Source of the DNA: Cavia porcellus
Taxonomy: Eukaryota; Chordata; Mammalia; Rodentia; Caviidae
Length of the DNA: 64,000 nt
Reading direction: 5' to 3'
Assembly: GCF_034190915.1 (NCBI RefSeq)
Contig: NW_026947506.1
Coordinates: 12,523,501 to 12,587,500, forward strand
Below the pieces are notes generated by a model. It saw only the letters and a list, made by a program, of their open reading frames with translations. It was not told the origin of the DNA and ran no database searches. Made by a program: the position numbers and the translations under genes. Shown piece by piece: positions 10,480 through 22,705 of the stretch (positions are counted from its first letter, which is position 1; every line of letters begins with the position of its first letter).

Positions 10480-11694
10480 AAAACATTTAAGCCTCTGCAA
10501 ATCCCTTTGGCTGTTTGGCTATCTAAGTTGGTTCCATTCCTTTCCATATGCCCCATCCATGATCCTTGTTTGTCTCTATTTACACTACTTCCCTTTTCTC
10601 TTCAAACTTGTTTGGTTTGTACCCCTTTAATGAGTGCCATCATGGTCTTCACTGATGGACATCCCATCATGAAGCTGTAACATATTTTGTTTATAATACT
10701 TGGAAACACCTGTATTCTCTTCTACAAACCTCTTGTCAATGTAGTGAGTGTCTGCTGTTATCCTTGCTTTGCAAGATTTTTCATTCCAAGTCCTTAAATT
10801 ACTCAGTATTTATATGTATATAACATTATGCTACACTGATTTTCTACTATTATCTCTCTTATGGCAATAGATCCACACTTAATGTCTCTTTTTTTACATC
10901 TACAGGCTCTTCTTTGTCCTCACCATGCCCCTATTTTTTTTTTTACATATGCAGTCATTAAACCCTACCTGAAGTTTTACAAGATAATGGTGTCTCTGAT
11001 AAAGCACTGCCTATTCTTGACTCTCTGTTTTGGAGAAGAGCTTTTGGGGCTGTGTCTTTCTATGCAGTTCAGGCTGGCCATGAGCTCACTCTGTAATATA
11101 CCCTCTTTTTTATAAAACTAAAGAAAGCCATGTGTTTTTTTTAACATTATGCTTGTTCCTTGCCTAAACTCTTTCATATTCCACCTTCTAAAGCTAGAGC
11201 TTTTATTTCCACTGGTTTCCATTGTGCTGCCATGCCTCCTCCTTTTCCCTGTGATGTTATCAACTCTTGTGGGCTCTGCTCCAATCACCCTTGGTAACAT
11301 GTCACTCACTTTTTATCATTAAAACTTTTTTCATTTCTCCACATTTCTCTTGATACATTTTCTGGTTTTATTTGTGCTTCACCACTGCATGGTGAATCTG
11401 CCAACATGCAATTCAACATCTGGCTTCGTTTGCAGTCACGGGTGGATCTTTCTTCCTTAAAAATGACAAGGGTCTGGCCTATACCTCATGGACTTTCATT
11501 TACTTTTGTTCCACATGGCAGATTTGTCAGTAACTTGTATCCTCTATAATCCCACTGACCAAGCTATCATGGAACAAAGTCATTATACACTCAAATCTCT
11601 TCTCTTGAAAGAATTAATGGAGAAAAATGCACTTCCTGCACAGGGTTTTTCTATTCTGTGCATGGTGCTATTTACTGTAAGTCACTTGCCCAAC
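10480..11694 (+). pseudogene. pol: Class II ERV RNase H-integrase remnant
   Basis: RNase H begins near 10,620 with VFTDG (first catalytic Asp). A TDS-like box lies near 10,790. The integrase core follows: SxDTFSGFI near 11,340-11,375 (strand bearing the first catalytic Asp), HGESANMQ, and near 11,540-11,680 a YNPTDQAIMEQSHYTLKSLL segment resembling the NPQGQAxVERxNxTLK helix that carries the catalytic Glu, which is still Glu. The protein is split by stops and frame changes and by a B1-like piece at 11,036-11,103. The reverse transcriptase that should lie between protease and RNase H is absent. The segment ends at an L1 insertion. Confidence 0.65.
11036..11103 (-). repeat. B1-like SINE fragment
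   Basis: The stretch tatgcagttcaggctggcc followed by atgagctcactctgtaatat is the complement of B1 sequence. It is absent from the first copy, which ends earlier. Confidence 0.6.
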
Positions 11695-12700
11695 ATGGCT
11701 TTCTTTTTTAAAATTTTATTTAAAGAAAGACTAGCCAAAACAGACAATGGGTAGAAATAATACATACTTTCAAAGAAAAAATGAACAGTAAGAAATCAGT
11801 AGTTGATGATTACATATTGTCCTCATACAGATAGTTGTTCAAGATACAAAAGTGAAACATACAAAGTGAGATTCAAACAGTGAGACTGCAAATGGTTCTG
11901 TTCAACAATTCAACAAAACTTAGTAATATGGTTATCAATCCTATAGACTTAAACAGTCATGCAGTTATCGATATCTTCATTTATGTTAAGATTAAACAAA
12001 CCAAAGCATGCTAAAATCACTCTGAACAAATAATAGTATTGCTGGATTTCACGTCATGAGACTCCAGGATCAGCACTGGGTACTGTAGTGTCTCTTTTTC
12101 TTCAAAATGTTTGTTCATTTCATCATGCATTATGAGATCAGTTCTTGTAAACTGTTTATAGGTTCTCCGCATGCATGAGTCTTAACATGTATATCTATCC
12201 TTTCTATATTAGAGGAAGAAACAAAATAAAGCAAGACAAAACAAAACATATTCCTATAAACACATGAAATGAAAAAGATATATAAAGCCACTGTACAATG
12301 AGTTCTACAATGGTTACTGTTTTTTTTCTTATTCTCTTCAATAGAATTGTCTATACCATCAGACATGTTATAATTGAATATAGCAATACATAACAATATT
12401 AATAAAAACAAAAGTTTATAGATAGTGTAAAACTTCAAAAACAAGTAATAATCAAACCAGAATGGGTATTGTAGTGAATTTAGTCATCTTCAGTATAGTT
12501 GCCTATAGTTTGACTTGATACTATCGATCATAACAGTTTTGAATAAAATCTGTCTATACCAAACAGCAATCAAACAAACCAGATTTAACTTAGATCAGTC
12601 ATTATAAAACAGTATAAGTTATGCCGGGCTCCAGATTAACTTAATAGGAAATTAAAGATGATTACTGTACTATATTTTGTTATTTTGGGGATAGCTTTCT
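11695..12700 (-). mobile_element. Antisense L1 3'-end insertion in ERV integrase
   Basis: The direct repeat atggctttct/atagctttct (11,695-11,704 and 12,691-12,700; 9 of 10) brackets about 986 bp of reversed L1 3' UTR, beginning with ttttaaaattttatttaaag as in the insertion at 4,361. It separates the integrase core from the presumed integrase end. Confidence 0.8.
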
Positions 12701-14120
12701 GTGCCCTCAGATCTAGTGCAAGTAGACAAACTGGGACAGAATAAGCAGAGTGGTATGAGTAATATAGGTTTTAAATCCTGATACACTATTAACAATATCC
12801 TCTGCCATCTTTTGTAAGACTCTCCCTCCACTTTCACTTCCCCAGGGTGCACTGTGCATTTTTCGGTCTCACCAACACTCTTGATTTTTAGATTGGGTGG
12901 CGATTAACCTGTTATTTTCCTTAGTGGTTCCAAATCTCTCTCCTGGACTTGATCTCTAGTTGTATTCCTTTACCTATTAAAGCCTGTTTTTCCAACCTAT
13001 CTACAAATACTACTTGAGTTGCCTCTATTACTCTCTGGTTACCTGTCACATAGAGCATTGTGTTCTCATATTTGATTTTCAGTGCATAAACCCTTTTTCA
13101 GGTTAATTATATTTCCTATAAAAATCATCTCAGGGGATCCTACTTCTTGATCCACTCTGCCTATGTTTTCTTTTTCCTTTCTTCTTCCCTGATTCAAATA
13201 TGTTTTACCAGGATATAGCTCTGACAGAGCCTTTTGTGTTGTACAAAACATCCCTAATCCAAATCCTGCTGGTCTGGGGAAGAGGAAATGCTTCTGTGTT
13301 ATTGCCAAGGCTTTGTGTGGATTCCTGGTCATTGTATTTGCCCTGCATGCAATGAGTTGGCACCACAGGATATACAATGTAATTCCACCATTTCACCTCT
13401 CCCTGAAGCAAACCTTGGATCCTTTTATACAAGCCCTCTGCTAGTTGGTCTATAACAAATCCAAAAGATTATTTATACAGTTGTAGATTCTAAATTTGTA
13501 AGTCCATATTGTAATTTGGCTTGATTAAGGATATGCTCAAGTGCTCTCTGATTCTATAAGGTTTTTGTCAGTCTGTACATATATCGGTTGTCTGTCTAAT
13601 CTGTAGGCAGTTGCTGAGAGATGCTAAACTAGTGATTGTTCAGAAAGCAGAAAGCAAAATTGCCCATACAGGATTGCTCAAGGGGCACAGAACATCTGGG
13701 AAATACTCTCAGGGCATGGAGTGCTGGATGACTAAGAATGGAGCTAGTTTAACAAAGGGGCATGGTACAAGTATGTAATTGGCCTCTGAGAATCTTAAAG
13801 TGTTCTAACAGATTCCAACAATCTGTGTGCTTATTTCTATATTTGTTTGAATCTGCACTGATCATCAGTCTATGTGTGTCCATTTGTCCACTTTATTAAC
13901 AGCTTTTCCTTTCATTTTGAGCTCAATAATTTTTTCTCTTTTTCCATATTTGCATCATTTGATAAAAGATTCTTTGGGTTGTGAGTTTACAATGCATAGC
14001 TTCACTTTGGTTGCCAGTTGGTCCAAATGGCACAAAGACTGGGTATATAAATGTAATATATTCTTGTTTATCATTCACTTCATAGTCTCATTACTAAAAA
14101 TGATATTATTAGGATGAATA
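12701..14120 (+). pseudogene. Possible integrase C-terminus and env remnant
   Basis: After the L1 insertion the plus-strand frames give AADRH-like and GALCIFRSHQ fragments (about 12,700-12,870), weakly like the end of betaretroviral integrase. Near 13,260-13,420 a hydrophobic segment (CFCVIAKALCGFLVIVFALH) could be a fusion-peptide region of an Env transmembrane subunit, with a C-x-IGC-like patch near 13,570-13,600. All are short and interrupted by stops. Position between integrase and the 3' LTR is the main support. Confidence 0.35.
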
Positions 14121-15490
14121 AACAAAGTCCCTTAGGATTCAGAATCCTTGAAAGAGCTCTGAATGCTAAATAAGAAAGCAGCTGCCTGGTAACATTTTTA
14201 ACCAGTTCTTGTTTATTGATCAGAGACCTCAATGATCTCCATAGCCTTATAGGAGAAACATTAACTAAAGTTCTTAAATGTATTCCTAAGTGTTTACATT
14301 GGTCATTATCAAAAGAATTAATAGACTTTAGATTGAAGATGCATGTGTAAAGGTTACAGATGGTTATGACAGTTGCTTGTTATCAAATTCATGATGTATT
14401 CGATATATTCATATTTCTGGATGCATAGGCCTCAAAGATTTTAAAATGCAGATTACTTAATAGACTTTTGTTTCATGTTAACATCTCTACTGATACAAAA
14501 GACTTGTTCGATTCACATTCCACTAAAGGTCAATAAATTGCTCAATAATACATTAAAAACTTCTTGTATATTAGATAAGGGTGATTGACTAAAACGGATA
14601 TTTTATGTCAAAAGAAAAATTCAGAGTATTGCAAGGATAACATGGTTTTCATGACACAATAACATGTATAGTTCTGATTCTTGATTTGCTATATAAAATA
14701 TGTAACTGTTAGCACCATAAGTATTGAAATGTTAAAATGTCCATGCATAGTAGAAAATAGGTTCATTTAATGTTCTAAGGTGCTTCATGTTTAGATAAAA
14801 TATTAATGTTATGCCTAATACACTGTATTATTATCAACCTTTTCTTGTGGATGTTGAACATCTAAGGTTTTGAGGACAAAATGAGAGAGACAGATGGGCT
14901 AAATGCATATCCAATATTTTGGCCTCAGCTCTTCATGCTTGGTGGAGACCCAGGATGTTAAATCTTGTGCTTGCATCATTCAAAGATATTCATTGAGTTC
15001 CTGTTTTTCTAATCAAGAAGACAATGAGATCATAGAAGAAAGTGATATTTGATGCAAGGTGTGCATAAGGAGAGTCAACAGTCACCAGAAAAATCACCCA
15101 AGCTTTCACAAAAGCTACTTGGTCAAGCAATGGCCATGACTTTTCCTGGTGGCTGACACTGACAGAAGAGAAATGAGGTACTATGCATGGTTGTAAGATA
15201 ACTCCTGAGGAGACCTAAGTTCCCTTGAAAGGAAGTAAGGAACTGATTGTATTTAATGCAAGTCTCATGTTAGCTTGGTCTTGAACATCCTGAAGAAAAT
15301 TCTGGCTTCTGGATTTACAGTGCAATGGAAAATATTGGTTGTGGGGAAGCTCAGATCACTAGCATCCTCTGACCATTGCTGTCTATGTTGGTAACTGAAT
15401 ACTATTATGAATTGATGCACTGCTCATTTCTGGAAATTCTCCAAACACAGCTCTTCCATCTTCAGCTTGTCACCCATCCTGTGGATCAAC
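14121..15490. other. Unassigned interior before the 3' LTR
   Basis: AT-rich, no long open frame and no repeat that I recognise. By position it is the env/3' region of the provirus or later inserted DNA. Confidence 0.35.
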
Positions 15491-15505
15491 AAAACAAAAA
15501 AGAGG
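15491..15505 (+). other. Polypurine tract of class II ERV
   Basis: aaaacaaaaaagagg ends four bases before the 3' LTR. A purine run at this place primes plus-strand synthesis in retroviruses. Confidence 0.55.
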
Positions 15506-15509
15506 TATA

Positions 15510-15866
15510 TGTTGGAGCCATTGAAGCTGAATACTCATGCAGGACTGTGATGTGGCCCAGACATGATTGAACTGAGAATGAGAGATGCCTCCAGGGCCAA
15601 GATAGTGTGGGATAGTTCTCCTTAAATAGCATCTTCTGTTCCTCTGAGGGGGGTCCTTGTACTTCTCTCAGAATCCTGTTCAGGTTTTCTCCATTGTTCA
15701 CCCAAGTGTTGCCAACATGCATCAGCCAGCTGTCTAACAGAGTTATGAGCTCTGCCATAAATGTCACTTCTCTTCACCCCTGGAAACCATGCTGTGTGTC
15801 TCATTTCTTTCAGCCTTTGCTGTGCCCCTGTTTGGGGGATTGTGGTTTGAGGAAAAGACCCCAACA
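15510..15866 (+). mobile_element. 3' LTR of the class II ERV
   Basis: It runs from tgttggagccattgaagctg to aagaccccaaca, 357 bp, with a perfect 6-bp terminal inverted repeat (TGTTGG/CCAACA). It aligns to 205-590 and the start of 8,720-8,940. No convincing 6-bp host duplication is seen on comparing the bases before 8,720 with those after 15,866. Confidence 0.75.
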
Positions 15867-17164
15867 AGAAACCTAAAAAGCATCTGTTTTAAAGACTGAG
15901 CACTGAAATCGGGTATTCTTGGATGAACCTTAAATCTGTTTAAGACAATTCAAGTATACAGAAGTTGTTATTTTCCACTTTATTTTTTTCACCATTGCCA
16001 AATCCTTTTTCATGACACAACTTTCATCATGACAATGATTTCCACTGAAATCAATGACCTACATATGAATTATATTCTGGAGGACACAAGATATGCAAGT
16101 TTTATGATATGTCTCCAGCAACTCATGCTGATGGCAAAATTAACAATTCAGAGCCATCCTGGGCCTGGCTGGGGAAATAGAAAACTAATTGACCCTTCCT
16201 GTGAGCTGGTAGATGCCATGTGGGTCCTGGGATGGGAAACAAGTGAATGTGCCCATCTCATGAATCCGTGGAAGCTACTCTGGTCCTCAGTGGGTAAACA
16301 AGAAAGTATCTTGCCCTTCCTTTGAGATAATCAGTGGATTGCTGTGAGACAGCACGAGAATCACCTCCTCAAAACCCCAAGCCTCTGGCTGGTTTGTAGG
16401 ATAGGTTGAGTTGATAGCAACTGAAGTATAAAAACAACTTAATTCTTGTATTATTTGATTGACTTTGGCGGCCTAAGGCTAGTAATCTTAAGCATGTATA
16501 AGGAGCATAATAATATGCAATATAACAAATGTGAGGGATTTTCTTATGTCTTGTTTTTGAAATACTATTCTCTCTGTTTTATTCCATTTTATCATCTTGT
16601 TTTTTTCAGTATACAATTTTGATTGGTTTTATTCTGTCTTGTTTTCTTTGATCGTATTATATATGGTTGTAAGTGCAGTAGTTTCTTTTTTTGGTATTGG
16701 GTATTGAACTCATGGCCTCACCTTTGCGAGTGGCACTTACACCACTGAGCTAAGGTCCCAGCACCTATGGGCAGCAATTTTGAAGATAACAAGAGGCATT
16801 ATGTTAACCATTGTTGATTTTCTATTATCCAATTTTGAAATCCTGTAGCACTTTCAGTGTTTTGTTTTGACTGACTTCATACTATTTCACTTGGTTTTAT
16901 TTTCTTTAACATGCAAAAAGATTAATAATCCAGAAGCAAGGAAACCTGAGTAAAATTTCTTTGAGTGCATGTCTCTAGTGTATCTTTCATTGGTTATCAG
17001 AATGTTGTACATGCATACAGCCTATCTGAACTCTTTTATTTGGCCTTCCCATCTCTCTTTGCCCTCTTCCATCATTGCTTCATTGTGTTTCCATGTGTAA
17101 AATATCTCTCATTTTGGAATTACTGATTTGTTATTTTTTTGTAAAAGTAAAATTAAACAGAGTA
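15867..17164. other. Non-coding stretch with an L1 3' UTR fragment
   Basis: About 16,440-16,900 resembles sense L1 3' UTR (compare gaggcataatggtaaccatt near 26,985 with aggcattatgttaaccatt near 16,793), interrupted by an antisense SINE. The rest (15,867-16,440 and 16,900-17,164) shows no gene or element that I recognise. Confidence 0.45.
16688..16767 (-). repeat. ID-like SINE, antisense
   Basis: ggtattgggtattgaactca...accactgagctaaggtccca is the reverse complement of the ID-like SINE (box B then box A). Confidence 0.75.
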
Positions 17165-19491
17165 ATTTTGAGAGTAAAGTCAATAACCTATATATAGCAG
17201 CTTCCTGAATATACCAGTGCATATGGATTTCATCATCCTTCCTATGTTTCTAAGTAAACTGACAGATTTTGATTCCAGTGGATAAAATCCCAAATTATGG
17301 TTTAGCAGTCAAACTGTGACTGTGAAAGTGGAAATCCACAAATGTGTGGTGGAAACATGATGATCACAAGCATATGAGTTCAAAGCCTGAAACAAAGTAT
17401 CAAGTTCATCGATCAAAAACTTTGATGAAGGGTGACCTTTATTTTGAAGTACCAATTTTGCTTTGTTATATCCAGTAGGTGTGTTGAGGGATATGGAAGC
17501 AACGAAGGTAATCATGCTCTCTGTTTATCCACATGTTAAGTCTGTCAGTACAGTAAGAGCTAATATGAAAAAAATTCCAAAACTAAAAATTAAAAGTTTC
17601 ATATCTGTGGCACCACAGCATGACTAAATTACATGTCACTATGATCCACTGTTAGTCTCAATTTATCTCAGAACTACTGTGTGATGTCACATCATGAAAA
17701 GAAAAATGAATACAATGGCAAGAGCAACATTCAGAAAAGTGCACATTCACTGGGCACGTTACACTATAATTTGAATAACCACTACAGCATCATGTAAAAA
17801 TCCTTGCAAAGATTACCAATTAAACTTTTTTATAGGTATCTATGTATGTAAAAGCCTTTGTGAGTGTTTCATTACTATCTACTGTTGGAAGTATGTATTG
17901 GGTACATGGAATCATGTTCATCATGTAACGGGGAATTACAATTTTATTGTAATAGAGAGGCACATGACTCTCATATTACAGGCTTGTAACAACAGAAGCA
18001 AAGACAGAAGTTGTCTGGAAAATTCACAAGTCAAAGCACTCTTCTAAATAACAAAAAGCATGTACATTGCCCAAGAATAACTACTCTTGCACACAAATGT
18101 CTAAATCAAAGTTTTTTTCTTGAAAACATTTTATCTTACTCTCTAGTCACTATGTTGGTTTCTCATGGGATGTGATTGAACCTGAAAAGGAATAAACCTG
18201 GAAGAGGAATACATCATTGAAATGGAAATGCCTTTTTAATTTATTTAGTATGTACTCTAGAAATGACATTGTGTGTTTATGGTAATGGAGAGATACAGAA
18301 AGACAGTGTCTAATGTCAAAGCCAACACAAGTATCACCAGACAGACAGCACTAGGACACATGCATCAGCTTGACTTTTAGAAAACTACTAAGGCTGAGGA
18401 AGCAGAAGAGTTCATGTTTGAGACACTGTTCCCCAAACCAGTTTGATTACATATCAGTATCTGTAGACCTCTTCAGAGTCTCAAAACTGTGACTACTTGT
18501 CCTTTTGAAAAGCTATGTATAGTATCAGTATTTTCTTTTCTAATTTATAAGGTGACATAAAATGAATCATGGATGGTCACAGTGTCTTATTCAAAGATTT
18601 GGGCTCCACATTATTCTCTTCATCTATAAATATTGCTGGTTGGGTGGATTACATCTTCAGCATGAGGCCGAACTGGAGCTGGCAGAGAAAAAGCAATGAA
18701 TTTTCCTTGGTAAAGACTAGACAACCATCTTCCCCATAGGTGGCCTCCAGCTGGAGATAACACCAACAGAACAGTGAAAACTGCAAAGAATGAAATGCTT
18801 CACAGTGTTGGAGTGTTAGACTCAAGCACAGAAATCATGAAGAAGCAGAAGCCACAGCCATTGAGTGCCTTTTTTTCCTTTCTGAGATCGTGACCCTACT
18901 TTCCTTGGGTGTTTCTACACAGTTTTGATTTTCACATGCATAGAATTATGGGTGTGAATCTCTAATTTGTATTCATGAAATATTTGTTATCTGGCTCAGA
19001 GATAGATTTTTTTCTTATAGTTTCTGGAGAAAGGTGTGATGAATTTTGCAGTTTAGTGAGAACCTTAAATTGACTTCAGGTAAGGGTCTTCTAGTAAATA
19101 ATAGGGTGTAGGATGTAGCATTTTATGAGTGGGAAAAGAGAGCAACAGAACGTGGTCAGCTCCCAGATCTGAAATTTTTACTTCTTCTTTGCCACCAGGA
19201 TTCACTGTGGCACACCATTTTGGCAGCCAATTTCTTCCTCTACATGGGAAAGATATTTACCTGTGTGAATGTGAATATTTCCTTTGCTCATTGGTGCAGC
19301 AGGTGGCTTTCTTCTCACTTTTGATTCTTATGTAGAATACAGGTGCTCAAGGAATGTAATGGATGTAATAATAATTAGCATCTTGAGTTTATGTTTTCCT
19401 ATTTTTTAATAAAATGTGCCATAGACAGATGTGGTGCACTCCTATAGTTTTAGCAATTAGGGGAACTTACACAAAGAAACTGCAGATTTTA
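17165..19491. repeat. Segmental duplication block D, copy 1 (left part)
   Basis: Colinear with 47,680-50,088 with roughly 80-90% identity by eye, e.g. catgatgatcacaagcatatg-like and atgaaatgcttcacagtgtt-like blocks. It continues after the L1 insertion at 27,470-27,715. A short frame around 19,190-19,335 is open in both copies (GFTVAHHF), but both have many differences and I assign no gene. Confidence 0.85.
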
Positions 19492-19524
19492 AAGTTTGAA
19501 GCATTGACCCAGATTGCACACCAA

Positions 19525-19890
19525 AGCTGCCCGCCAGGAGGAGTGAGTTGGGCCGAGCCGTGGGATCCCATTCAGGCCTTGCCAACTGCCCTCTCACCCA
19601 GAGTGCATACTTCAACTGCCTGCTAGGAGGAGTGAGTTGGGCTGAGCCACGGGAGCCCAGTTCCAGCCATGCTGATTACACTCTTTCACCCGGAGCTAAA
19701 TGGCAGCTGCCCCACCTGAAGGAGGGAACTGGGCCAAGCTGCAGGAACCTACTCCAGCCTTTCCTGTGACCTTCTTTCGACCTGGAAAGCACCAGCACTA
19801 CTGCCACCACCTGGAGGAGGGAGAAGCCCTGCTAAGGAGGTTTGAGGCCTACCTAGGCCATAGGGGGATCTTCTATCAGCCTGGGGAGCT
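19525..19890 (+). repeat. L1 5' UTR monomers, four decayed units
   Basis: A G/C-rich unit starting ctgccc/ctgcct...aggaggag recurs with ctgc at 19,527, 19,616, 19,707 and 19,801 (periods 89, 91 and 94). Units 1 and 2 share aggaggagtgagttgggc. Tandem promoter monomers are known from rodent L1 5' UTRs. GC content is far above the surroundings. Confidence 0.7.
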
Positions 19891-20339
19891 TTGCCATCCA
19901 AGGAGCTTGATGGTTACACAACATCCACTCCCTGGGAGAGTATGAGATCATTGATCTAGGGGGTTGGGGGCCCATAGGGCTTGCAGGCACACTAGATTGC
20001 GCTAAGCAGGATTTGGGATTGCCTGGACCACACCAGGTGGCCTTCTTTCCCTCAGTGGAGCTTTGCTGCCATAGGAGGGAGCTTTGTAGCTTGAGGAGGC
20101 TTTAGGTCTACCTGAGAGGAGCCTGGCAACTTTGTTTTAATCTGGGAGCTTTGCTGCCCAAGGAGAGAACTGCACTACCAGAGGAGTCTCAGGACCCCAG
20201 GATATAAGAAATAATTTCCAACACACCCAGGGGAAGCTTTGGAACAATGCTTGAAACATGGAAATATAGGAAAGTAACAAAACTAAAAACCAAAGTGTAA
20301 TCTCAAAAATCCAGCCCATCCCAAGAATGCCTAGCAGCC

Positions 20340-21033
20340 ATGTATATAAAAGAAAATACATGCCACATGCCTGAAATACCTGAAATAATAGTAACTGAAA
20401 TAAAGAAGCAACTCCAAGAAGCTTTAAAGGAATTCAAACTAGAAATAATGTCTCAGGGAAAAGAAGCAATGATAAAAGAAATGAAGGAAATGCTGAACAT
20501 ATCTAAAAAAGACACAGTTAAAAAATTGGAGGAACTAAACAAAAGATAGAATCCCTGGAAGAACAATATAAGAAACAAACAATATATAAAGCAGATGCAA
20601 AGAGATAAACAGGAAATAAAACATTCCATTGAAAGTTGTAAAAACCACCTCAATGAATGTGAAGATAGAATTTCAGACCTTGAAGACAAGACAGCAGCAA
20701 GTGAACAAGAAAGGAAAGATATTTTAAAAATAAGTTGAAATCAGGAAATAACAATTCAACACCTGAAAATCCAAGATGTGTAAATTTTGTTGTAAAAAAG
20801 AGAGGGAAAAAAAAAAAAGAAAAAGAGCTCTAACGGATATAACAGCAAGTGTGTTTGGGGATGTTAAATAGCTGACTTTATCAATGTTTTTGGAACATTG
20901 AACACAGCTGTTTGCAGTCTCCCTGTTTGAATGTCCACCTTGTGTTCTTTGATACTGTGATTTGAGGAACTATTTTCAAGAAGATAGTGTGTAATCTACT
21001 AGCAGGTGATTTCTTACTGTTATGTTGTTTTTG

Positions 21034-21064
<31 letters not shown>

Positions 21065-21777
21065 GTAGTTCTGTATTGCGTGTACCCTTACGCCGCTTTG
21101 GTTTGTTTTGTGTTTTTCTCTTTTTCCTCTTAAATAAAAACAAATAATAATAAAAAATTAAGAAAAAAAACAATTCAACACCTGGAGGATTACTCAAAGA
21201 AAAACAACATAAGGTTGATAGGGATAAATGAAAAAGAAGGGGACACAATAAAGGATGTCAAGAGCATATGTAGAGAATTAATAACTGAAAATTTCCCAAG
21301 CATGAAATTGGAATTTGATATCAAATCAATGAAGTGTATAGAACTCCAAATAGCCATAACCAAAATAAAACTACACCCAGACATATAATAATCACCATCC
21401 CAGAAATTGAACACAAGAATAGAATATTAAAAGCTGTCAGAGAGAAAGGACAGATCACCTATAAAGCAAAACCTATCAGAATCACAGCAGTCTTCTCAGC
21501 ACAAAAAATAAAGTCAAGAAGAGGATGGAGTAAAGTATTTCAGATCTTAAAGGAAAATGATTTCCAACCTAGACTGATGCACCCTGCAAAACTGTCCTTC
21601 AAAATGGATGGAGAAATAAGATACTTATATGACAAAGAACAGCTAAAGAACTTCATGGTCACCAAGCCAACCCTGCAGATAATACTGAGAGACAGTTTAG
21701 ATACACTTAGGAAAAAACCACTAAGCAAAGCAGACAAACAAAACAAAAAGATAAAGATGCAACAGCAGAAAGATAAC
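20340..21777 (+). pseudogene. L1 ORF1 (RNA-binding chaperone), interrupted
   Basis: ORF1 proteins trimerise through a coiled coil and bind L1 RNA. Here a Lys/Glu-rich heptad region (about 20,385-20,740) is followed by a nested L1 tail (20,766-21,169). The RRM-like part then resumes (SKKNNIRLIGINEKEG near 21,195-21,240), and the C-terminal domain (AVREKGQITYKAKPIRI, then FQILKENDFQPRLMHPAKLS) lies near 21,430-21,600. There are stops before and after the nested element. The last part is open and runs into ORF2 without a stop (21,334-22,104). Confidence 0.85.
20751..21184 (+). mobile_element. Nested L1 3'-end insertion in ORF1
   Basis: The 15-bp repeat acaattcaacacctg occurs at 20,751-20,765 and 21,170-21,184 and brackets about 404 bp of L1 3' UTR ending in aaataaaaacaaataataat and a poly(A) stretch. 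It contains (ttttg)n at about 21,028-21,062. It belongs to a different L1 3' UTR variant than the host. Confidence 0.88.
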
Positions 21778-22104
21778 ATGTCAACAATAAACAAACATAT
21801 GACAGTTATAATCATTAATATAAATGGTTTCAATTCACCGATTAAAAGAAACAGAGTGGCAGAATGGATCAAGAAACAACATCCAAACATATGCTGTCTA
21901 CAAGAAACCCATGTAACCCAAAAGGATACTCACAGACTGAAAGTCAAAGGATGGAAAACAATACTTCATGCAACAGGAACCCCCCCAAAAATGGGGGTAG
22001 CTATTCTGTTGGCAGACAATGTGAACTTCAAACCAATAATGATCACAGGAGATAAAGAAGGTCGCTACATACAGGTTAGGGAAAACTTCAAGAGGAAGAG
22101 ATAA
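21334..22104 (+). pseudogene. Open frame joining L1 ORF1 end to ORF2 start (256 codons)
   Basis: The first ~120 residues are the ORF1 C-terminal domain. About 28 polar, Lys-rich residues bridge to the ORF2 start MSTINKHMTVIIININGFNS at 21,778. Endonuclease motifs follow: Asn in NINGFNSP, CLQETH with the catalytic Glu, and KGWKTILHATG. In well-known human and mouse L1s the two ORFs are separated or in different frames. Whether this was ancestral or due to loss of the ORF1 stop cannot be told from one copy; sibling L1s at 3,540 and 59,180 have stops in the bridge. Confidence 0.7.
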
Positions 22105-22341
22105 CTATCTTAAATATATGTGCACCAGATTCCAGCACCCAGTTAGATAAACCAAGTACTAACAGAAATGAAAAACCAAATTAGCAGTAATACAATTATA
22201 ACAGGAGATCTTAACTCACCAGTGACACCAATGGACAGATCAACCAGACAGAAAATCAGCAAGGAAATAAAAGAACAGAATCACACCTTTGAACAAATGG
22301 ACTTGATAGACATATACAGAGTATTACACCCAACAACAACA

Positions 22342-22705
22342 GAATACACATTCAGTAATAAAACCCAAAATGTGTAATTGTCATTGTACAAAATAGAGGG
22401 GGGAAAAGTGCTTTAAAGGATATAACTGCATGTATATTTAAGTGCATATAAGATAGATAACCATATTACTGAGTTTTGTTGGATCATTGAACACAATTGT
22501 TTGCAGTCTCACTGTTTGAAAGTCCACTTTATATGCTTTAATTTTGTAACTTGAACAATGATTTCTAAGATAACAATACGTAATCTATTAACTAGTGATT
22601 TCCTACTGTTTATTTTTTCTGAAATTCTATATAACTTGTACCCTTTTCCCGTTTTTTTCGATTTCTCCTTAAATAAAATTTAAAAAATAAATGGAATGCA
22701 CATTC
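22342..22705 (+). mobile_element. Nested L1 3'-end insertion in ORF2
   Basis: gaatacacattc (22,342-22,353) and gaatgcacattc (22,694-22,705) flank about 340 bp of L1 3' UTR ending ttaaataaaatttaaaaaat. The other L1 copies (about 4,160 and 59,797) are uninterrupted here. Confidence 0.85.

Noticed and set aside
15486..15867. Minus-strand frames of 93 and 81 codons
   Set aside because: They cover the class II 3' LTR and are not preserved in the other LTR copies.
19129..19335. Small gene conserved between block D copies (GFTVAHHF frame)
   Set aside because: Similarity equals that of the surrounding duplicated DNA, with radical residue changes; no splice or domain support.
21334..22104. Domesticated host protein
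   Set aside because: It is plain L1 ORF1/ORF2 sequence within a complete L1 insertion.
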